Below, in pieces: positions 27,669 through 36,064 of a stretch of 64,000 nt of DNA. The position numbers and the translations under genes were made by a program. A model generated the notes under the pieces. The model was given only the letters and a program-made list of their open reading frames with translations. It did no database searches and was not told the origin of the DNA. Every line of letters begins with the position of its first letter. Position 1 is the first letter of the stretch. The stretch spans positions 36,598 to 100,597 of IMG/VR virus record IMGVR_UViG_3300031951_000060; one strand, given 5' to 3'. The DNA comes from a virus.

Positions 27669-28221
27669 TATTCCAAAAGTTATTTGTTCTATTGATGCTA
27701 GTACAAATAATTTCGCTTTTGCTTTATTTGATACTGAAAAAAAATCTTTAAACGCAATTGGCAAAATTAATTTTGTAGGGTCAGATATTTATGATAAGGT
27801 CATGGATGCTGGGAAAAAATGTAAGGCCTTTTTTGATTTCTATCAAGGGTTTGAGGCAATAATTATTGAGCATACTGTTTTTATGAATAGTCCCAAAACT
27901 GCATCTGATCTTGCCCTGGTTCAGGGAGCAATTTTAGGTGCTGCTGGTCAGTCTGGAACTAAGTTTATAGGCAAAGTATCCCCAATAACATGGCAAAATT
28001 ATCTTGGCAATAAAAGGCTTACAAAAGAAGAGCAGATACAGATTAGGTCTGCCAACCCAGGAAGATCAGATTCTTGGTATAAATCATACGAACGAGAATT
28101 TAGAAAACAAAGAACAATAAGATTGTTGGATGTTATTTATGATAAAAAAATAATAGATAATGATGTTGCGGATGCTTGTGGTATAGGTCACTGGGCAATT
28201 AATAATTGGGAAAAAGCATGA
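27652..28221 (+). CDS. RuvC-like Holliday junction resolvase
   Basis: A 189-residue RNase H-fold nuclease. Metal-binding acids appear in the expected order: CSIDAST (Asp near 14), IIIEHTVF (Glu near 73) and NDVADACGIGHWAI (Asp near 174). The A-x-D-A helix at the end is typical of RuvC. It would resolve recombination intermediates before packaging by the terminase encoded downstream. Confidence 0.85.
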   Translation: MIEKSDIPKVICSIDASTNNFAFALFDTEKKSLNAIGKINFVGSDIYDKVMDAGKKCKAFFDFYQGFEAIIIEHTVFMNSPKTASDLALVQGAILGAAGQSGTKFIGKVSPITWQNYLGNKRLTKEEQIQIRSANPGRSDSWYKSYEREFRKQRTIRLLDVIYDKKIIDNDVADACGIGHWAINNWEKA

Positions 28222-28460
28222 TTGATAAAGAATCTTTGCAGGCAGAAATGATGATTGAGCATTTAATATTACAAAATGCTATAGAAATTGATGGGGTTGA
28301 CTCAGATACTGGAGAAATGATATACTCTATTACTGATAAACTGAAGGAGGTAAACCCACAATTATATAGTGGACTTAAGAAAGACTTTGAGCAACATATG
28401 TTTACTCTTATCGATCAAGGTCCAAAAGTAATGAAGTGGAAACTAAATAATGGCTTCTAA
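28218..28460 (+). CDS. Hypothetical protein, paralogue of the gene at 45477
   Basis: An 80-residue protein; ATG at 28218 overlaps the RuvC stop, and is preferred to a TTG at 28206. The segment IEHLILQ...DSDTGEMIYSITDKLKEVNPQLY matches the protein at 45477-45800 (DHLILN...DQETGEMLYNFTSKLEKIYPELH) residue by residue over about 55 positions. Such proteins are common in actinophages but have no known function. Confidence 0.65.
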   Translation: MIDKESLQAEMMIEHLILQNAIEIDGVDSDTGEMIYSITDKLKEVNPQLYSGLKKDFEQHMFTLIDQGPKVMKWKLNNGF

Positions 28461-28605
28461 ATTTTACACTAACGAAGTATGGCTTAAAAAAAGATATCAT
28501 TTGGATAAAAAGACTCCAGAAGATATTGCAAAAGAATGTGGAGTTACTGTAGAAACTATATATGTTTATTTGGCTAAATTTGGATTAAGGAAATCAAAAA
28601 GATGA
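28450..28605 (+). CDS. Small helix-turn-helix protein
   Basis: A 51-residue protein, ATG overlapping the previous gene and its TGA overlapping the next ATG. EVWLKKRYHLDKKTPEDIAKECG then VTVETIYVYLAKFGLRK reads as a helix-turn-helix of the type found in phage regulators and homing-enzyme tails. A likely DNA-binding peptide just before the terminase genes. Confidence 0.6.
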   Translation: MASKFYTNEVWLKKRYHLDKKTPEDIAKECGVTVETIYVYLAKFGLRKSKR

Positions 28606-28937
28606 GTTTGCAACCAGTATTTACAGATTCAAAAAATTTTAATTGTGAAGATCTATATCTACTAACAGTTGGCACAGAGGCAGGTAAAGAAATTTGGCAG
28701 ACCTGTCACGAAATTGCACACATGTTAGTCAAGAAGAATATTGCCTATGGGAATTCAGCCCTTGATCCTGTACGTATATTTTCGAAGGCGGGACCAAGAG
28801 AGCAACTACATGTACGCATTGATGATAAATTAAATAGATTAATGAAGGGTACAGAATATCCAGGGGATAATGATATTGATGATTTAATTGGATACTTAGT
28901 ATTATTAAAGATAGCAAAGGCCAAAGATGTCAACTGA
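28602..28937 (+). CDS. DUF1599-like (nucleotide modification associated) protein
   Basis: A 111-residue protein. The run MLVKKNIAYGNSALDPVRIFS followed by LHVRIDDKLNRLMKG and DDLIGYLVLLKIAK is characteristic of the DUF1599/Nmad1-like family, which has a helical MazG-like fold. Its biochemical role is not established; links with nucleotide metabolism have been suggested. Starts at ATGA overlapping the previous stop. Confidence 0.7.
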   Translation: MSLQPVFTDSKNFNCEDLYLLTVGTEAGKEIWQTCHEIAHMLVKKNIAYGNSALDPVRIFSKAGPREQLHVRIDDKLNRLMKGTEYPGDNDIDDLIGYLVLLKIAKAKDVN

Positions 28938-29463
28938 AGAAGATTTAATAAATCATTTAGATCAATTAAACACCGTTGTTGGTGAATACCTAAAGGGTAG
29001 CGATGCAACAAAAATATCTAAAGAGTTATCGATACCACGCAATCGTGTAGTTCAATTAATTAACGAGTGGAAGGTGATGGCCTCTGCTAATGATGCCATT
29101 CGTGCTCGTGCCAAAGAGGCGTTGGCAATTGCCGATACCCACTATAATAAACTTATTGCAAAATCTTACGAAGTTATTGACGAGGCATCTTTAACTAACA
29201 ATTTAGGTGCTAAAACCCAAGCAATCAAATTAGTAATGGATATTGAGTCTAAAAGAATTGACATGCTACAAAAAGCAGGACTATTAGAAAATAAAGAACT
29301 AGCAGAAGAAATGCTACAAATAGAAAAGAAACAAGAAATTCTAATGGGTATATTGCGTGATATAGCCTCAGAATATCCGCAGGTTCGTGATGAGATTATG
29401 CGTAGACTTTCAGAGGTTGCTAAGAAAGATGAAGTGATTACAATTGTCCACGATGTTCAATGA
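28927..29463 (+). CDS. Terminase small subunit
   Basis: A 178-residue protein directly before the large terminase. An N-terminal helix-turn-helix (YLKGSDATKISKELSIPRNRVVQLINEWK, about 18-46) is followed by long helices suited to oligomerisation. Small terminases bind the packaging site and present DNA to the large subunit. Assignment rests on the HTH, the helical body and the position. Confidence 0.75.
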   Translation: MSTEEDLINHLDQLNTVVGEYLKGSDATKISKELSIPRNRVVQLINEWKVMASANDAIRARAKEALAIADTHYNKLIAKSYEVIDEASLTNNLGAKTQAIKLVMDIESKRIDMLQKAGLLENKELAEEMLQIEKKQEILMGILRDIASEYPQVRDEIMRRLSEVAKKDEVITIVHDVQ

Positions 29464-31225
29464 TTTTTTAGAGGCTCTTGCTGACAATCATTTTGAAGAA
29501 ACTCCAGTTGATGCAAAGACGTTCGTTGAATCTTCAGACTATCTAGGTCAGCCAGGGTTGTCTACAATTCAATATGACATTGTTGAGGCAATGAGTCAAA
29601 TATATCGTAAAGAAGATTTACAACAATTAATGGGAGAAGAGGATGGTGCAAAGTATTATGAAAAATACACAAAGAACGAAATTATTCTTCAACTTGGGAA
29701 GGGTAGTGGGAAGGACTTCACCTCTACTGTTGCTTGTGCTTATATTGTCTATAAGTTATTATGTCTTAAAGACCCTGCAAGATATTTCGGAAAACCAAGT
29801 GGAGATGCAATAGATCTAATCAATGTTGCTATTAACGCACAACAGGCTAAAAATGTTTTCTTTAAAGGCTTTAAGTCTAAGATTGAACGGTCTCCGTGGT
29901 TTGCTGGAAAGTATGAGGCAAAAGTAGACTCGATAAGTTTTGATAAATCAATCACAGTTTATTCTGGACACTCAGAGCGTGAGTCTCATGAGGGTTTGAA
30001 TCTTTTGCTTGCAGTTCTTGATGAGATTTCTGGATTTGCTACTGAAGTCGGAACTGGAAATGAGCAGGGAAAGACTGCAGACAACATCTATAAAGCATTC
30101 CGTGGATCAGTAGACTCTCGTTTCCCAGACCTTGGCAAGGTAGTTCTTCTATCGTTTCCCCGCTATAACGGTGACTTTATTTCTGAGCGGTATGAAGCAG
30201 TAATTGCTGATAAAGAAGTAGTTACAAAAACACATAGGTTTATTATTAACCCCTTGTTGCCAGAAGATGATAAGGATAATTGGTTTGAGATATCTTGGGA
30301 TGAAGACCATATTCAATCTTATAAATATCCTGGAGTTTTCGCACTTAAAAGGCCAACATGGGAAGTAAATCCTACTCGTAAGATTGATGATTTTAAAATT
30401 GCTTTTATGACAGATCTTGGCGATGCTATGATGCGTTTTGCCTGTGTTCCAACATTTGCGTCTGATGCATTCTTTAAACAAGCAGACAAAGTAAGAGCAT
30501 GTATGACATTAAGAAATCCATTAGATTTATTTAGAAGATTTGAAGAAAATTTTAAGCCAGATCCAGAAAAGGTTTATTATGTTCACGCTGACCTTGCACA
30601 AAAACACGACAAGTGTGCGATTGCAATTGCACATGTTGAAAAATGGGTAAATGTTCAAGTAATTAAAGATTATGAACAGATATCTCCAATAGTTGTTGTA
30701 GATGCCGTTGCGTGGTGGGAGCCTAAAGTAGAGGGTCCAGTTAACCTATCTGAAGTAAAACAATGGATACAAAATTTAAGAAGGGTTGGCTTTAATATAG
30801 GCCTAGTAACATTTGACCGATGGCAATCATTTGATATTCAAAACGAATTGCAGGCGGTGGGTATAAAAACAGAAACAGTATCAGTAGCCAAAAAACATTA
30901 TGAAGATATGGCGATGTTGGTATATGAACAAAGACTTGCAATGCCTGCAATTGAGTTATTGTTTGAAGAACTTACTGAATTAAAAATAATGAAAAATGAT
31001 AGGGTGGACCATCCTCGTAAAAAATCTAAGGACCTCGCAGACGCTGTATGTGGTTCTATTTTTGGTGCTATTTCTCATACACCCAGAGATCAAAACCTTG
31101 AAGTTGAGGTTCATACTTATCGTGGACAGCCCCGTAGAGTTGACACGCTCCCTGAGAACGTGATACAATATAAACCTATTCCGAAAGAAGTCGAAGACTA
31201 TTTGGGTAGATTTAATTTACTATAA
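29453..31225 (+). CDS. Terminase large subunit
   Basis: A 590-residue packaging motor and nuclease. I prefer ATG 29453 over TTG 29444. The ATPase has LQLGKGSGKDFTS (Lys near 87) as Walker A and LLLAVLDEISGF as Walker B with the catalytic Glu. The nuclease half shows YVHADLAQKHDKCAIA, LVTFDRWQSFD and KSKDLADAVCGSI, the three acid positions of the RNase H-like domain. It cuts concatemers and pumps DNA into the head. No strong terminator follows, but the next gene has its own strong ribosome site. Confidence 0.93.
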   Translation: MFNDFLEALADNHFEETPVDAKTFVESSDYLGQPGLSTIQYDIVEAMSQIYRKEDLQQLMGEEDGAKYYEKYTKNEIILQLGKGSGKDFTSTVACAYIVYKLLCLKDPARYFGKPSGDAIDLINVAINAQQAKNVFFKGFKSKIERSPWFAGKYEAKVDSISFDKSITVYSGHSERESHEGLNLLLAVLDEISGFATEVGTGNEQGKTADNIYKAFRGSVDSRFPDLGKVVLLSFPRYNGDFISERYEAVIADKEVVTKTHRFIINPLLPEDDKDNWFEISWDEDHIQSYKYPGVFALKRPTWEVNPTRKIDDFKIAFMTDLGDAMMRFACVPTFASDAFFKQADKVRACMTLRNPLDLFRRFEENFKPDPEKVYYVHADLAQKHDKCAIAIAHVEKWVNVQVIKDYEQISPIVVVDAVAWWEPKVEGPVNLSEVKQWIQNLRRVGFNIGLVTFDRWQSFDIQNELQAVGIKTETVSVAKKHYEDMAMLVYEQRLAMPAIELLFEELTELKIMKNDRVDHPRKKSKDLADAVCGSIFGAISHTPRDQNLEVEVHTYRGQPRRVDTLPENVIQYKPIPKEVEDYLGRFNLL

Positions 31226-31254
31226 AAAACAAAATGAATAACAAAGGAGAAAAA

Positions 31255-32382
31255 ATGAATTCATTTAAGAAGATCGCTCTTGGCATGGTTGCAGCCATGA
31301 CACTGAGCACACTCGTAGTGACACCTGCAAGTGCCAATACCGTTTCTGTAGACGTAACAACAGAAATTTCTGGCGCAGGTACTGCAGCCTCACCATTCAC
31401 AGTTAAGGTTCCATCTGATAACGTAGTAAGCGTTGCAGATACCTCAACTGTTACAAACAACGAAGCACTTCTTATCACCGCTACAGTTGTTGCTGGAACA
31501 CCAGTAACATTTACTGCAGTTGGTGCTGGAACACGCCTCGTCTCTGCAATTGGTTCAACAGTTAATGCATCTGCTGGATCATCATCAATCACAGTCACAC
31601 CTGCTTCAACAACAGCGACTGTATATGCATATACAACAACTACTGCTGCATCTGCGGTTACAGTTTCTGTAACTGGTGCAAGCACAACAATTTATCTTAA
31701 GGGTGTTGCAGGTCCTGCATATGAACTTAAGATGTCAATCCCTGCTTCAGGAAATATTTCTGGCAAGGTAACTGCAACTCTTGATGTAGCAGATATTTTC
31801 GGCAACGCTGTTGCTGATACAGTAACTGTTACTACTCTTGGTGGCGCAACTGCTGGAACTGTAACTGCTGATGCTCTTGTAACAGGTCGTTACACATCAG
31901 AGATTTCGCTTCCTGCTGCTGCTGGAACTGTTGCTGTTGGAGCATCTATTGTTGCACCAACCTCTGTTCCAACAATTAAGTTGGCAACAACTTCTCAGAC
32001 TGCAATCGTAACAGTATCTGATCTTGCAACTGCACTTGCTGCAGAACGAGCAGGTCGTGCTGCTGATAAGGCTGCTGCTGATCAAGCACTCTCTGCTGCT
32101 CTAGCAAAGGCTGCTGCTGATGCTGCAACTGCTAAGGCTGCTGCTGATGCTGCTGCTATTACTGCTGCTGCTGAAATTGCTAAGTTGAAGGCTGATGCTG
32201 TAACTGCTAAGGTTGCTGCAGATAAGGCTCTCGCTGATGCACAGGCTGCTGCTAAGGCAGAACTTGATAAGGTCAAGGCAGATAATGCTAAGGCTCTTGC
32301 TGACTTGAAGAAGGCTTTCAATGCACTCGCTAAGAAGTGGAATGCAAAGAATCCAAAGGCAAAGGTTACACTTGTTAAGTAA
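31255..32382 (+). CDS. Secreted Ala-rich surface protein, host S-layer-like
   Basis: A 375-residue protein; ATG 31255 follows AAAGGAG. Residues 1-27 are a Sec signal peptide (FKK, hydrophobic core, PASA cleavage site). Residues 30-250 are Thr/Val/Ala-rich beta repeats; 260-345 are an Ala-rich coiled coil with repeated KAAAD-type units; the end KKWNAKNPKAKVTLVK resembles termini of cell-surface proteins in small freshwater Actinobacteria (family memory, not searched). Codon use is richer in GC and in GCT repeats than neighbours, hinting at a recent host origin and high expression. Possible roles: receptor mimic or exclusion of other phages. Confidence 0.7.
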   Translation: MNSFKKIALGMVAAMTLSTLVVTPASANTVSVDVTTEISGAGTAASPFTVKVPSDNVVSVADTSTVTNNEALLITATVVAGTPVTFTAVGAGTRLVSAIGSTVNASAGSSSITVTPASTTATVYAYTTTTAASAVTVSVTGASTTIYLKGVAGPAYELKMSIPASGNISGKVTATLDVADIFGNAVADTVTVTTLGGATAGTVTADALVTGRYTSEISLPAAAGTVAVGASIVAPTSVPTIKLATTSQTAIVTVSDLATALAAERAGRAADKAAADQALSAALAKAAADAATAKAAADAAAITAAAEIAKLKADAVTAKVAADKALADAQAAAKAELDKVKADNAKALADLKKAFNALAKKWNAKNPKAKVTLVK

Positions 32383-32404
32383 TTAACTTAAATAGTGTTA
32401 AGAT

Positions 32405-32432
32405 AGGGGGAGAGGGGAAACCTTCTCCCTCT
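32405..32432 (+). terminator. Strong hairpin with GAAA tetraloop
   Basis: A 12-pair stem (AGGGGGAGAGGG with CCTTCTCCCTCT, including two G-T pairs) closed by a GAAA loop lies just after the surface protein. No long T-run follows, so it may end transcription weakly or protect the mRNA 3' end. Confidence 0.6.
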
Positions 32433-32455
32433 AACTATTTAAGGAAGTGATTAAA

Positions 32456-32872
32456 TTGGTTAACCCAGTTCCAGGTAAAAAAATTACCACAAAGTATCGT
32501 ATTCCAGGAAAGCATTGGTCTTGCGGATATCACACTGGAGTAGACTATGCAGCACCTGCAGGTACAGAGGTTGTTGCTTGCAAAGGAGGCAAAGTTTTAG
32601 AAGCCAAAGACGGAGTATCTTTTGGTGGCTCGTATGGTCTCTCAGTTATTATAGATCATGGCAAAGGTATGAAAGCAGTATATGCACATCTATCAAAAAT
32701 TTCTGTAAAGTCTGGAGATAAAATAAAGGCTGGACAAAAAATAGGTGAGATTGGTTCAACAGGAAATAGTACTGGACCACATTTACATCTTGAAGTAAGA
32801 ACTTCTCCGTGGAGATATGCTAATAAAGACATTGATCCTGAAGTTATAATTAATTTTGAACCTAATGTTTAA
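32456..32872 (+). CDS. M23 peptidase (endolysin-type, LytM domain)
   Basis: A 138-residue single-domain zinc endopeptidase. TTG 32456 is spaced eight bases from AAGGAAG and is preferred; GTG 32447 lies within that ribosome site. The LytM/M23 metal site is complete: H26-x3-D30 in HTGVDYAAPAG and H109-x-H111 in GPHLHLEV, with VYAHLS giving the additional His78. It cuts peptide cross-bridges of peptidoglycan. No signal peptide, so it needs a holin or acts as virion lysin. Lysis genes continue downstream. Confidence 0.88.
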   Translation: MVNPVPGKKITTKYRIPGKHWSCGYHTGVDYAAPAGTEVVACKGGKVLEAKDGVSFGGSYGLSVIIDHGKGMKAVYAHLSKISVKSGDKIKAGQKIGEIGSTGNSTGPHLHLEVRTSPWRYANKDIDPEVIINFEPNV

Positions 32873-32878
32873 ATAAAA

Positions 32879-32887
32879 TGTTATAAT
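32879..32887 (+). promoter_or_regulatory. Extended -10 promoter (TGTTATAAT)
   Basis: TG-T-TATAAT follows the M23 stop. GGAGG at 32910-32914 and the predicted start at 32922 give a leader of about 27 bases. Confidence 0.6.
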
Positions 32888-32921
32888 AAGCCTATCAAGC
32901 ATTGCTTGCGGAGGTCAGGAG

Positions 32922-34553
32922 ATTAAAAAATTAATAAGAATATTGTCAGCGTCACTACTGGCTCTTGGCTTCAACTTATGGATTCCAGAAAACGCTAACG
33001 CAACCTGTGTAAATTTTATACAATCACAAACCATATCAGCAGCATATAATGGTGATGCCGAACCTACAGTGCATCATATGGATACTTGCTCAGGTGACGA
33101 TGTATCTTATCAAATACCAATTGCAACTACCGTGACTTTTGACGGGGTACAATATGAAAACATTTACGCTACAACTAACTCAGTAATTACCTTTGGTCAA
33201 CCTGATCCCACATACTGGGCATATCCTAATACACCATCTATCTCCCTATACTCAATGGACTGGTTTCCAGGAGTAAGCAATACATCTGGTTTGGATATAT
33301 ATTATTCAGAGGGCGGATTTCAATTAAATCTAAATATGGTCCCTTTTGGTAACTATGGGGCACAACCAAGTACAGTAAATATATTAGTGGCTATTACTAA
33401 TACTGGCGGTTTAGCGGTGTCCTATAGTTATCAAGGTCCTGAATATCAAAATCTTAGAACAGGGGTAAGGCTTCACAATGGAGATATTGTTTCTCTTGAG
33501 GCCTGGGGTGCCACACAGGTTTCTCCTAATTCACCTGCCCCTATATTGCAGGCAGAGCCTATTCCAGAGCCTTCCCCTACACCTACTCAGCAGCCATCTC
33601 CAGAACCCTCTCCAACGCCCACAGAAGCCCCTATAACGCCCGAAGAACAGCAAGAGCAGGTAGCAGAGGCAGCGCAACTCGCTAATGAAATATCAGACTT
33701 AAATAATCTTATTGCTTCGATAAATGGTGATGAACCAGCAGAAGAAGTTACTCCAGAACCAGACCCTACACCAACACCTGACTCTACAGAAGAACCAGAT
33801 TTACCTGAACCTGATGTTGAAGTTGATCCAGAGATTATTACTCCAGAGGATCCAAGATTCCCTGATGATGAGCAAACTGAACCAGAAGATCCTACTCCTT
33901 CTCCAAGCCCTGATACCACAGATGGTGGCAGCGAAGAGACTGATCCAACTCCAGAGCCTTCAGAAGAGCCAACATCTCAGCCAGAGGAAACAGATCAAGG
34001 TCAAGAGCCTGAACCTGAGCAACCTGTTGAGGAAGAGCCTATAGTGCCAGCACCAGATAATAATGACACAGATGATAGTAATCCAATTTCAGCAGATGAA
34101 CTTAATAAGTTAAATAAACTAATTGGACAAAACGATGCTAAGTTGGCTGCCGAATTATCAAACATGCTAACCGAATTATCTCCAAAAGAGGAAGAAGCAG
34201 TAGCAGAAAGTCTTGGAATTAAGGCAGAAGAAATAGCAATAATTGCAGAAGCAATTAAAGACAACCCAGCAATAGCAGTAGCATTTGTAGAGTTTGCGGG
34301 TAGAGCAGAAGAAAACGCAGATTTCCTAATGCCTTACACATTAGCGGATGCTATTACTGAAGTACAAACAGAAGCATTTTTAGCAGACCCACTTGGGGTA
34401 TTAACAGATATAGATTTTGAAACATTGCTAAGTCCTACAGAATGGGGTAAAGATATGACAGATGACCAAAGAGAAAAGGTTCAAGAGGTAGTTATTCCTG
34501 TCATTTTGGTAGGAAATATTGTTAGTTCGGTTATGTCACTAAGGAGGTTATAA
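32922..34553 (+). CDS. Secreted Pro/Glu-rich surface protein with C-terminal anchor
   Basis: About 543 residues if the start is the ATT at 32922, seven bases after GGAGG; the alternative is TTG 32943. The ATT start gives a full signal peptide (KKLIRIL, hydrophobic core, NANA cleavage site), while TTG would lack the basic end. A beta-rich N-terminal domain with two Cys (about 27-195) is followed by a long Pro/Glu/Thr/Asp stalk (about 205-400), a helical part, and a closing hydrophobic helix VIPVILVGNIVSSVMS then RR. The design is of a wall-spanning, membrane-anchored surface protein. Function unknown. Confidence 0.65.
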   Translation: MKKLIRILSASLLALGFNLWIPENANATCVNFIQSQTISAAYNGDAEPTVHHMDTCSGDDVSYQIPIATTVTFDGVQYENIYATTNSVITFGQPDPTYWAYPNTPSISLYSMDWFPGVSNTSGLDIYYSEGGFQLNLNMVPFGNYGAQPSTVNILVAITNTGGLAVSYSYQGPEYQNLRTGVRLHNGDIVSLEAWGATQVSPNSPAPILQAEPIPEPSPTPTQQPSPEPSPTPTEAPITPEEQQEQVAEAAQLANEISDLNNLIASINGDEPAEEVTPEPDPTPTPDSTEEPDLPEPDVEVDPEIITPEDPRFPDDEQTEPEDPTPSPSPDTTDGGSEETDPTPEPSEEPTSQPEETDQGQEPEPEQPVEEEPIVPAPDNNDTDDSNPISADELNKLNKLIGQNDAKLAAELSNMLTELSPKEEEAVAESLGIKAEEIAIIAEAIKDNPAIAVAFVEFAGRAEENADFLMPYTLADAITEVQTEAFLADPLGVLTDIDFETLLSPTEWGKDMTDDQREKVQEVVIPVILVGNIVSSVMSLRRL

Positions 34554-34554
34554 T

Positions 34555-34764
34555 ATGAACATGATTAAGAAGGTACTTAAAGGACTCTTAAAGTGGTTTA
34601 AGGCTGCTATTATTGAGAGCATAGCCCAAGTATTTACTATCCTTGGCTTCTTTATTGCTTGGCTTACTCTTACAGGTACCGCCCAGCAGGTAGTGGGAAT
34701 AGCCACATTAATATCAATAGTCCTATGGCTTGTTACTATCCCGCTTCGTGAAGAGAAAGAATAA
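34555..34764 (+). CDS. Small two-helix membrane protein, possible holin
   Basis: A 69-residue protein with an amphipathic basic N-terminus (IKKVLKGLLKWFKAA) and two hydrophobic helices (about 24-42 and 46-62), ending in charged RE-rich residues. This is holin-like in size and layout and lies between the M23 and CHAP lysins. Holin function is inferred from position only. Confidence 0.55.
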   Translation: MNMIKKVLKGLLKWFKAAIIESIAQVFTILGFFIAWLTLTGTAQQVVGIATLISIVLWLVTIPLREEKE

Positions 34765-34766
34765 CT

Positions 34767-34775
34767 TGGTATAAT
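34767..34775 (+). promoter_or_regulatory. Extended -10 promoter, leaderless start
   Basis: TGG-TATAAT ends exactly seven bases before the ATG at 34782, placing the expected transcription start on the A of the start codon. Confidence 0.65.
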
Positions 34776-34781
34776 ATAGAT

Positions 34782-34967
34782 ATGAAGATTCGTCATACTT
34801 TACTATCGTGTATACTTGTATTAGGCCTTGGTGGCTGTGGGTATGACGGTCATTATCGCTATCCATGCCAAGACCCAGCCAACTGGGAAAAGGCAGAATG
34901 TAACCCACCTATATGTGAGGCTACAGGAACTTGTACAAAAGACTTGATAGGAAAACAGGATGAGTAA
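34782..34967 (+). CDS. Small lipoprotein
   Basis: A 61-residue protein with a type II signal peptide: KIR n-region, hydrophobic core and lipobox LGGC with the modified Cys near residue 19. The mature part has five more Cys and an acidic tail. Phage lipoproteins can block superinfection or take part in lysis; which applies here is unknown. No Shine-Dalgarno; expected to be leaderless. Confidence 0.65.
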   Translation: MKIRHTLLSCILVLGLGGCGYDGHYRYPCQDPANWEKAECNPPICEATGTCTKDLIGKQDE

Positions 34968-35370
34968 AAAAGAAAGATTAACACCGCAGGATCTTGACGC
35001 ACGACTTAAGTTTATTCTTGGCATAACGCTTGGAACAATTTTATTAGCGACATCATTAGGAATTTTGTACGCTCTTATATTTGTAACCCAACCAATTGGA
35101 GCACAGTCAGAAAATGATAAGATGTTCTTCAATGTGTTGGGATCAGTAGCGACATTTATCACAGGAACACTTGCTGGTTTATTGATTGGACAAAGCGGTG
35201 CTAAAGATATTATGCAGGCACAGGTAGATAACAAAAAAGTAGATTCAGAAATTAGAATGGCAGAAGAAAAATTAGATGTAGAACTTGACGAAGTTAGAGC
35301 AAGACTTTCTGCCAAGCCAGATGGCGCAATGCCAGCAGAACAACCAGTAGATGAGGAATGGGATAAATAA
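34960..35370 (+). CDS. Membrane protein with C-terminal coiled coil, possible holin
   Basis: A 136-residue protein. Two transmembrane helices (about 17-43 and 58-80) are joined by a short outer loop; a charged coiled coil (about 85-115) and an acidic Pro-containing tail follow. This layout occurs in actinophage holin or holin-like genes next to the endolysin, here the CHAP gene two bases downstream. It overlaps the lipoprotein by eight bases. Confidence 0.6.
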   Translation: MSKKERLTPQDLDARLKFILGITLGTILLATSLGILYALIFVTQPIGAQSENDKMFFNVLGSVATFITGTLAGLLIGQSGAKDIMQAQVDNKKVDSEIRMAEEKLDVELDEVRARLSAKPDGAMPAEQPVDEEWDK

Positions 35371-35372
35371 TT

Positions 35373-36047
35373 ATGAAGGATGAATTTCCAGTACCACCAG
35401 AAACAGATAAGGCGCCAGCAGGAACGGCTGCTCGTTTAATACAAGTTGCAAAGTCTCAGGTAGGATATATTGAAGGCCCAAAGGATAATGAAACAAAGTA
35501 TGGGGCCTATACAAAGGCTAACTTTCAGCCATGGTGTGGATCTTTCGTAAATTGGTGTGCTAATGAGGCAGGCGTAAAAGTACCCAATACCGTTTACACC
35601 CCTGGGGGTGCTGCTGCATTTAAGAAAGCAGGGTCGTGGATTGATGGAGATTTAGCAGATCCAGAGCCAGGAGATATCGCCTATTTTGATTTCCCATCGG
35701 ACGGTGTCGATAGGATTAGTCACGTAGGAATTGTTATTGAGGACAACGAAGATGGAACAGTTTGGTGCATTGAAGGTAATACAACTGGAGATGGCAAAAA
35801 GGGAAGCCAAAGAAATGGCGGAGAAGCCTGTAAGAAACTCCGTGCATTTAAGAAAAACAAAAAAGGCGTACAAATATCAATAGTAGGATTTGGTCGTCCT
35901 AAATTTAAGGGATCTGGAGCAGTAAAATCTCAGGAGCCTGAAAAATCAAATAAAACTACTAAAAAGGTAAAACTATGTCCAACATGTGGACAAAATATGC
36001 CTAAAGGTTTGACAGGCGGAGGCGGTTCTGGTACACTTATTCAATAG
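35373..36047 (+). CDS. CHAP-domain endolysin
   Basis: A 224-residue lysin. The CHAP domain spans about 15-175: WCGSFVNWC with catalytic Cys55, PGDIAYFDF, SHVGIV with His117, and WCIEGNT with Glu134. It would act as amidase or endopeptidase on peptidoglycan. The C-terminus (VKLCPTCGQNMP, then Gly-rich) has one CxxC, perhaps a dimerising zinc site or wall-binding tag. No signal peptide. With the M23 enzyme it gives the phage two lysins of different chemistry. Confidence 0.85.
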   Translation: MKDEFPVPPETDKAPAGTAARLIQVAKSQVGYIEGPKDNETKYGAYTKANFQPWCGSFVNWCANEAGVKVPNTVYTPGGAAAFKKAGSWIDGDLADPEPGDIAYFDFPSDGVDRISHVGIVIEDNEDGTVWCIEGNTTGDGKKGSQRNGGEACKKLRAFKKNKKGVQISIVGFGRPKFKGSGAVKSQEPEKSNKTTKKVKLCPTCGQNMPKGLTGGGGSGTLIQ

Positions 36048-36064
36048 CACAGAAAGGCTATTCG

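Noticed and set aside
31212-31685. Long minus-strand open frame opposite the surface protein
   Set aside because: It mirrors the Thr/Val/Ala repeats of the plus gene and has no ribosome site or context of its own.
29000-32000. Search for integrase, repressor or attachment site
   Set aside because: No integrase or immunity-repressor motif was recognised anywhere, and no tRNA-end duplication was seen, so lysogeny is not claimed.
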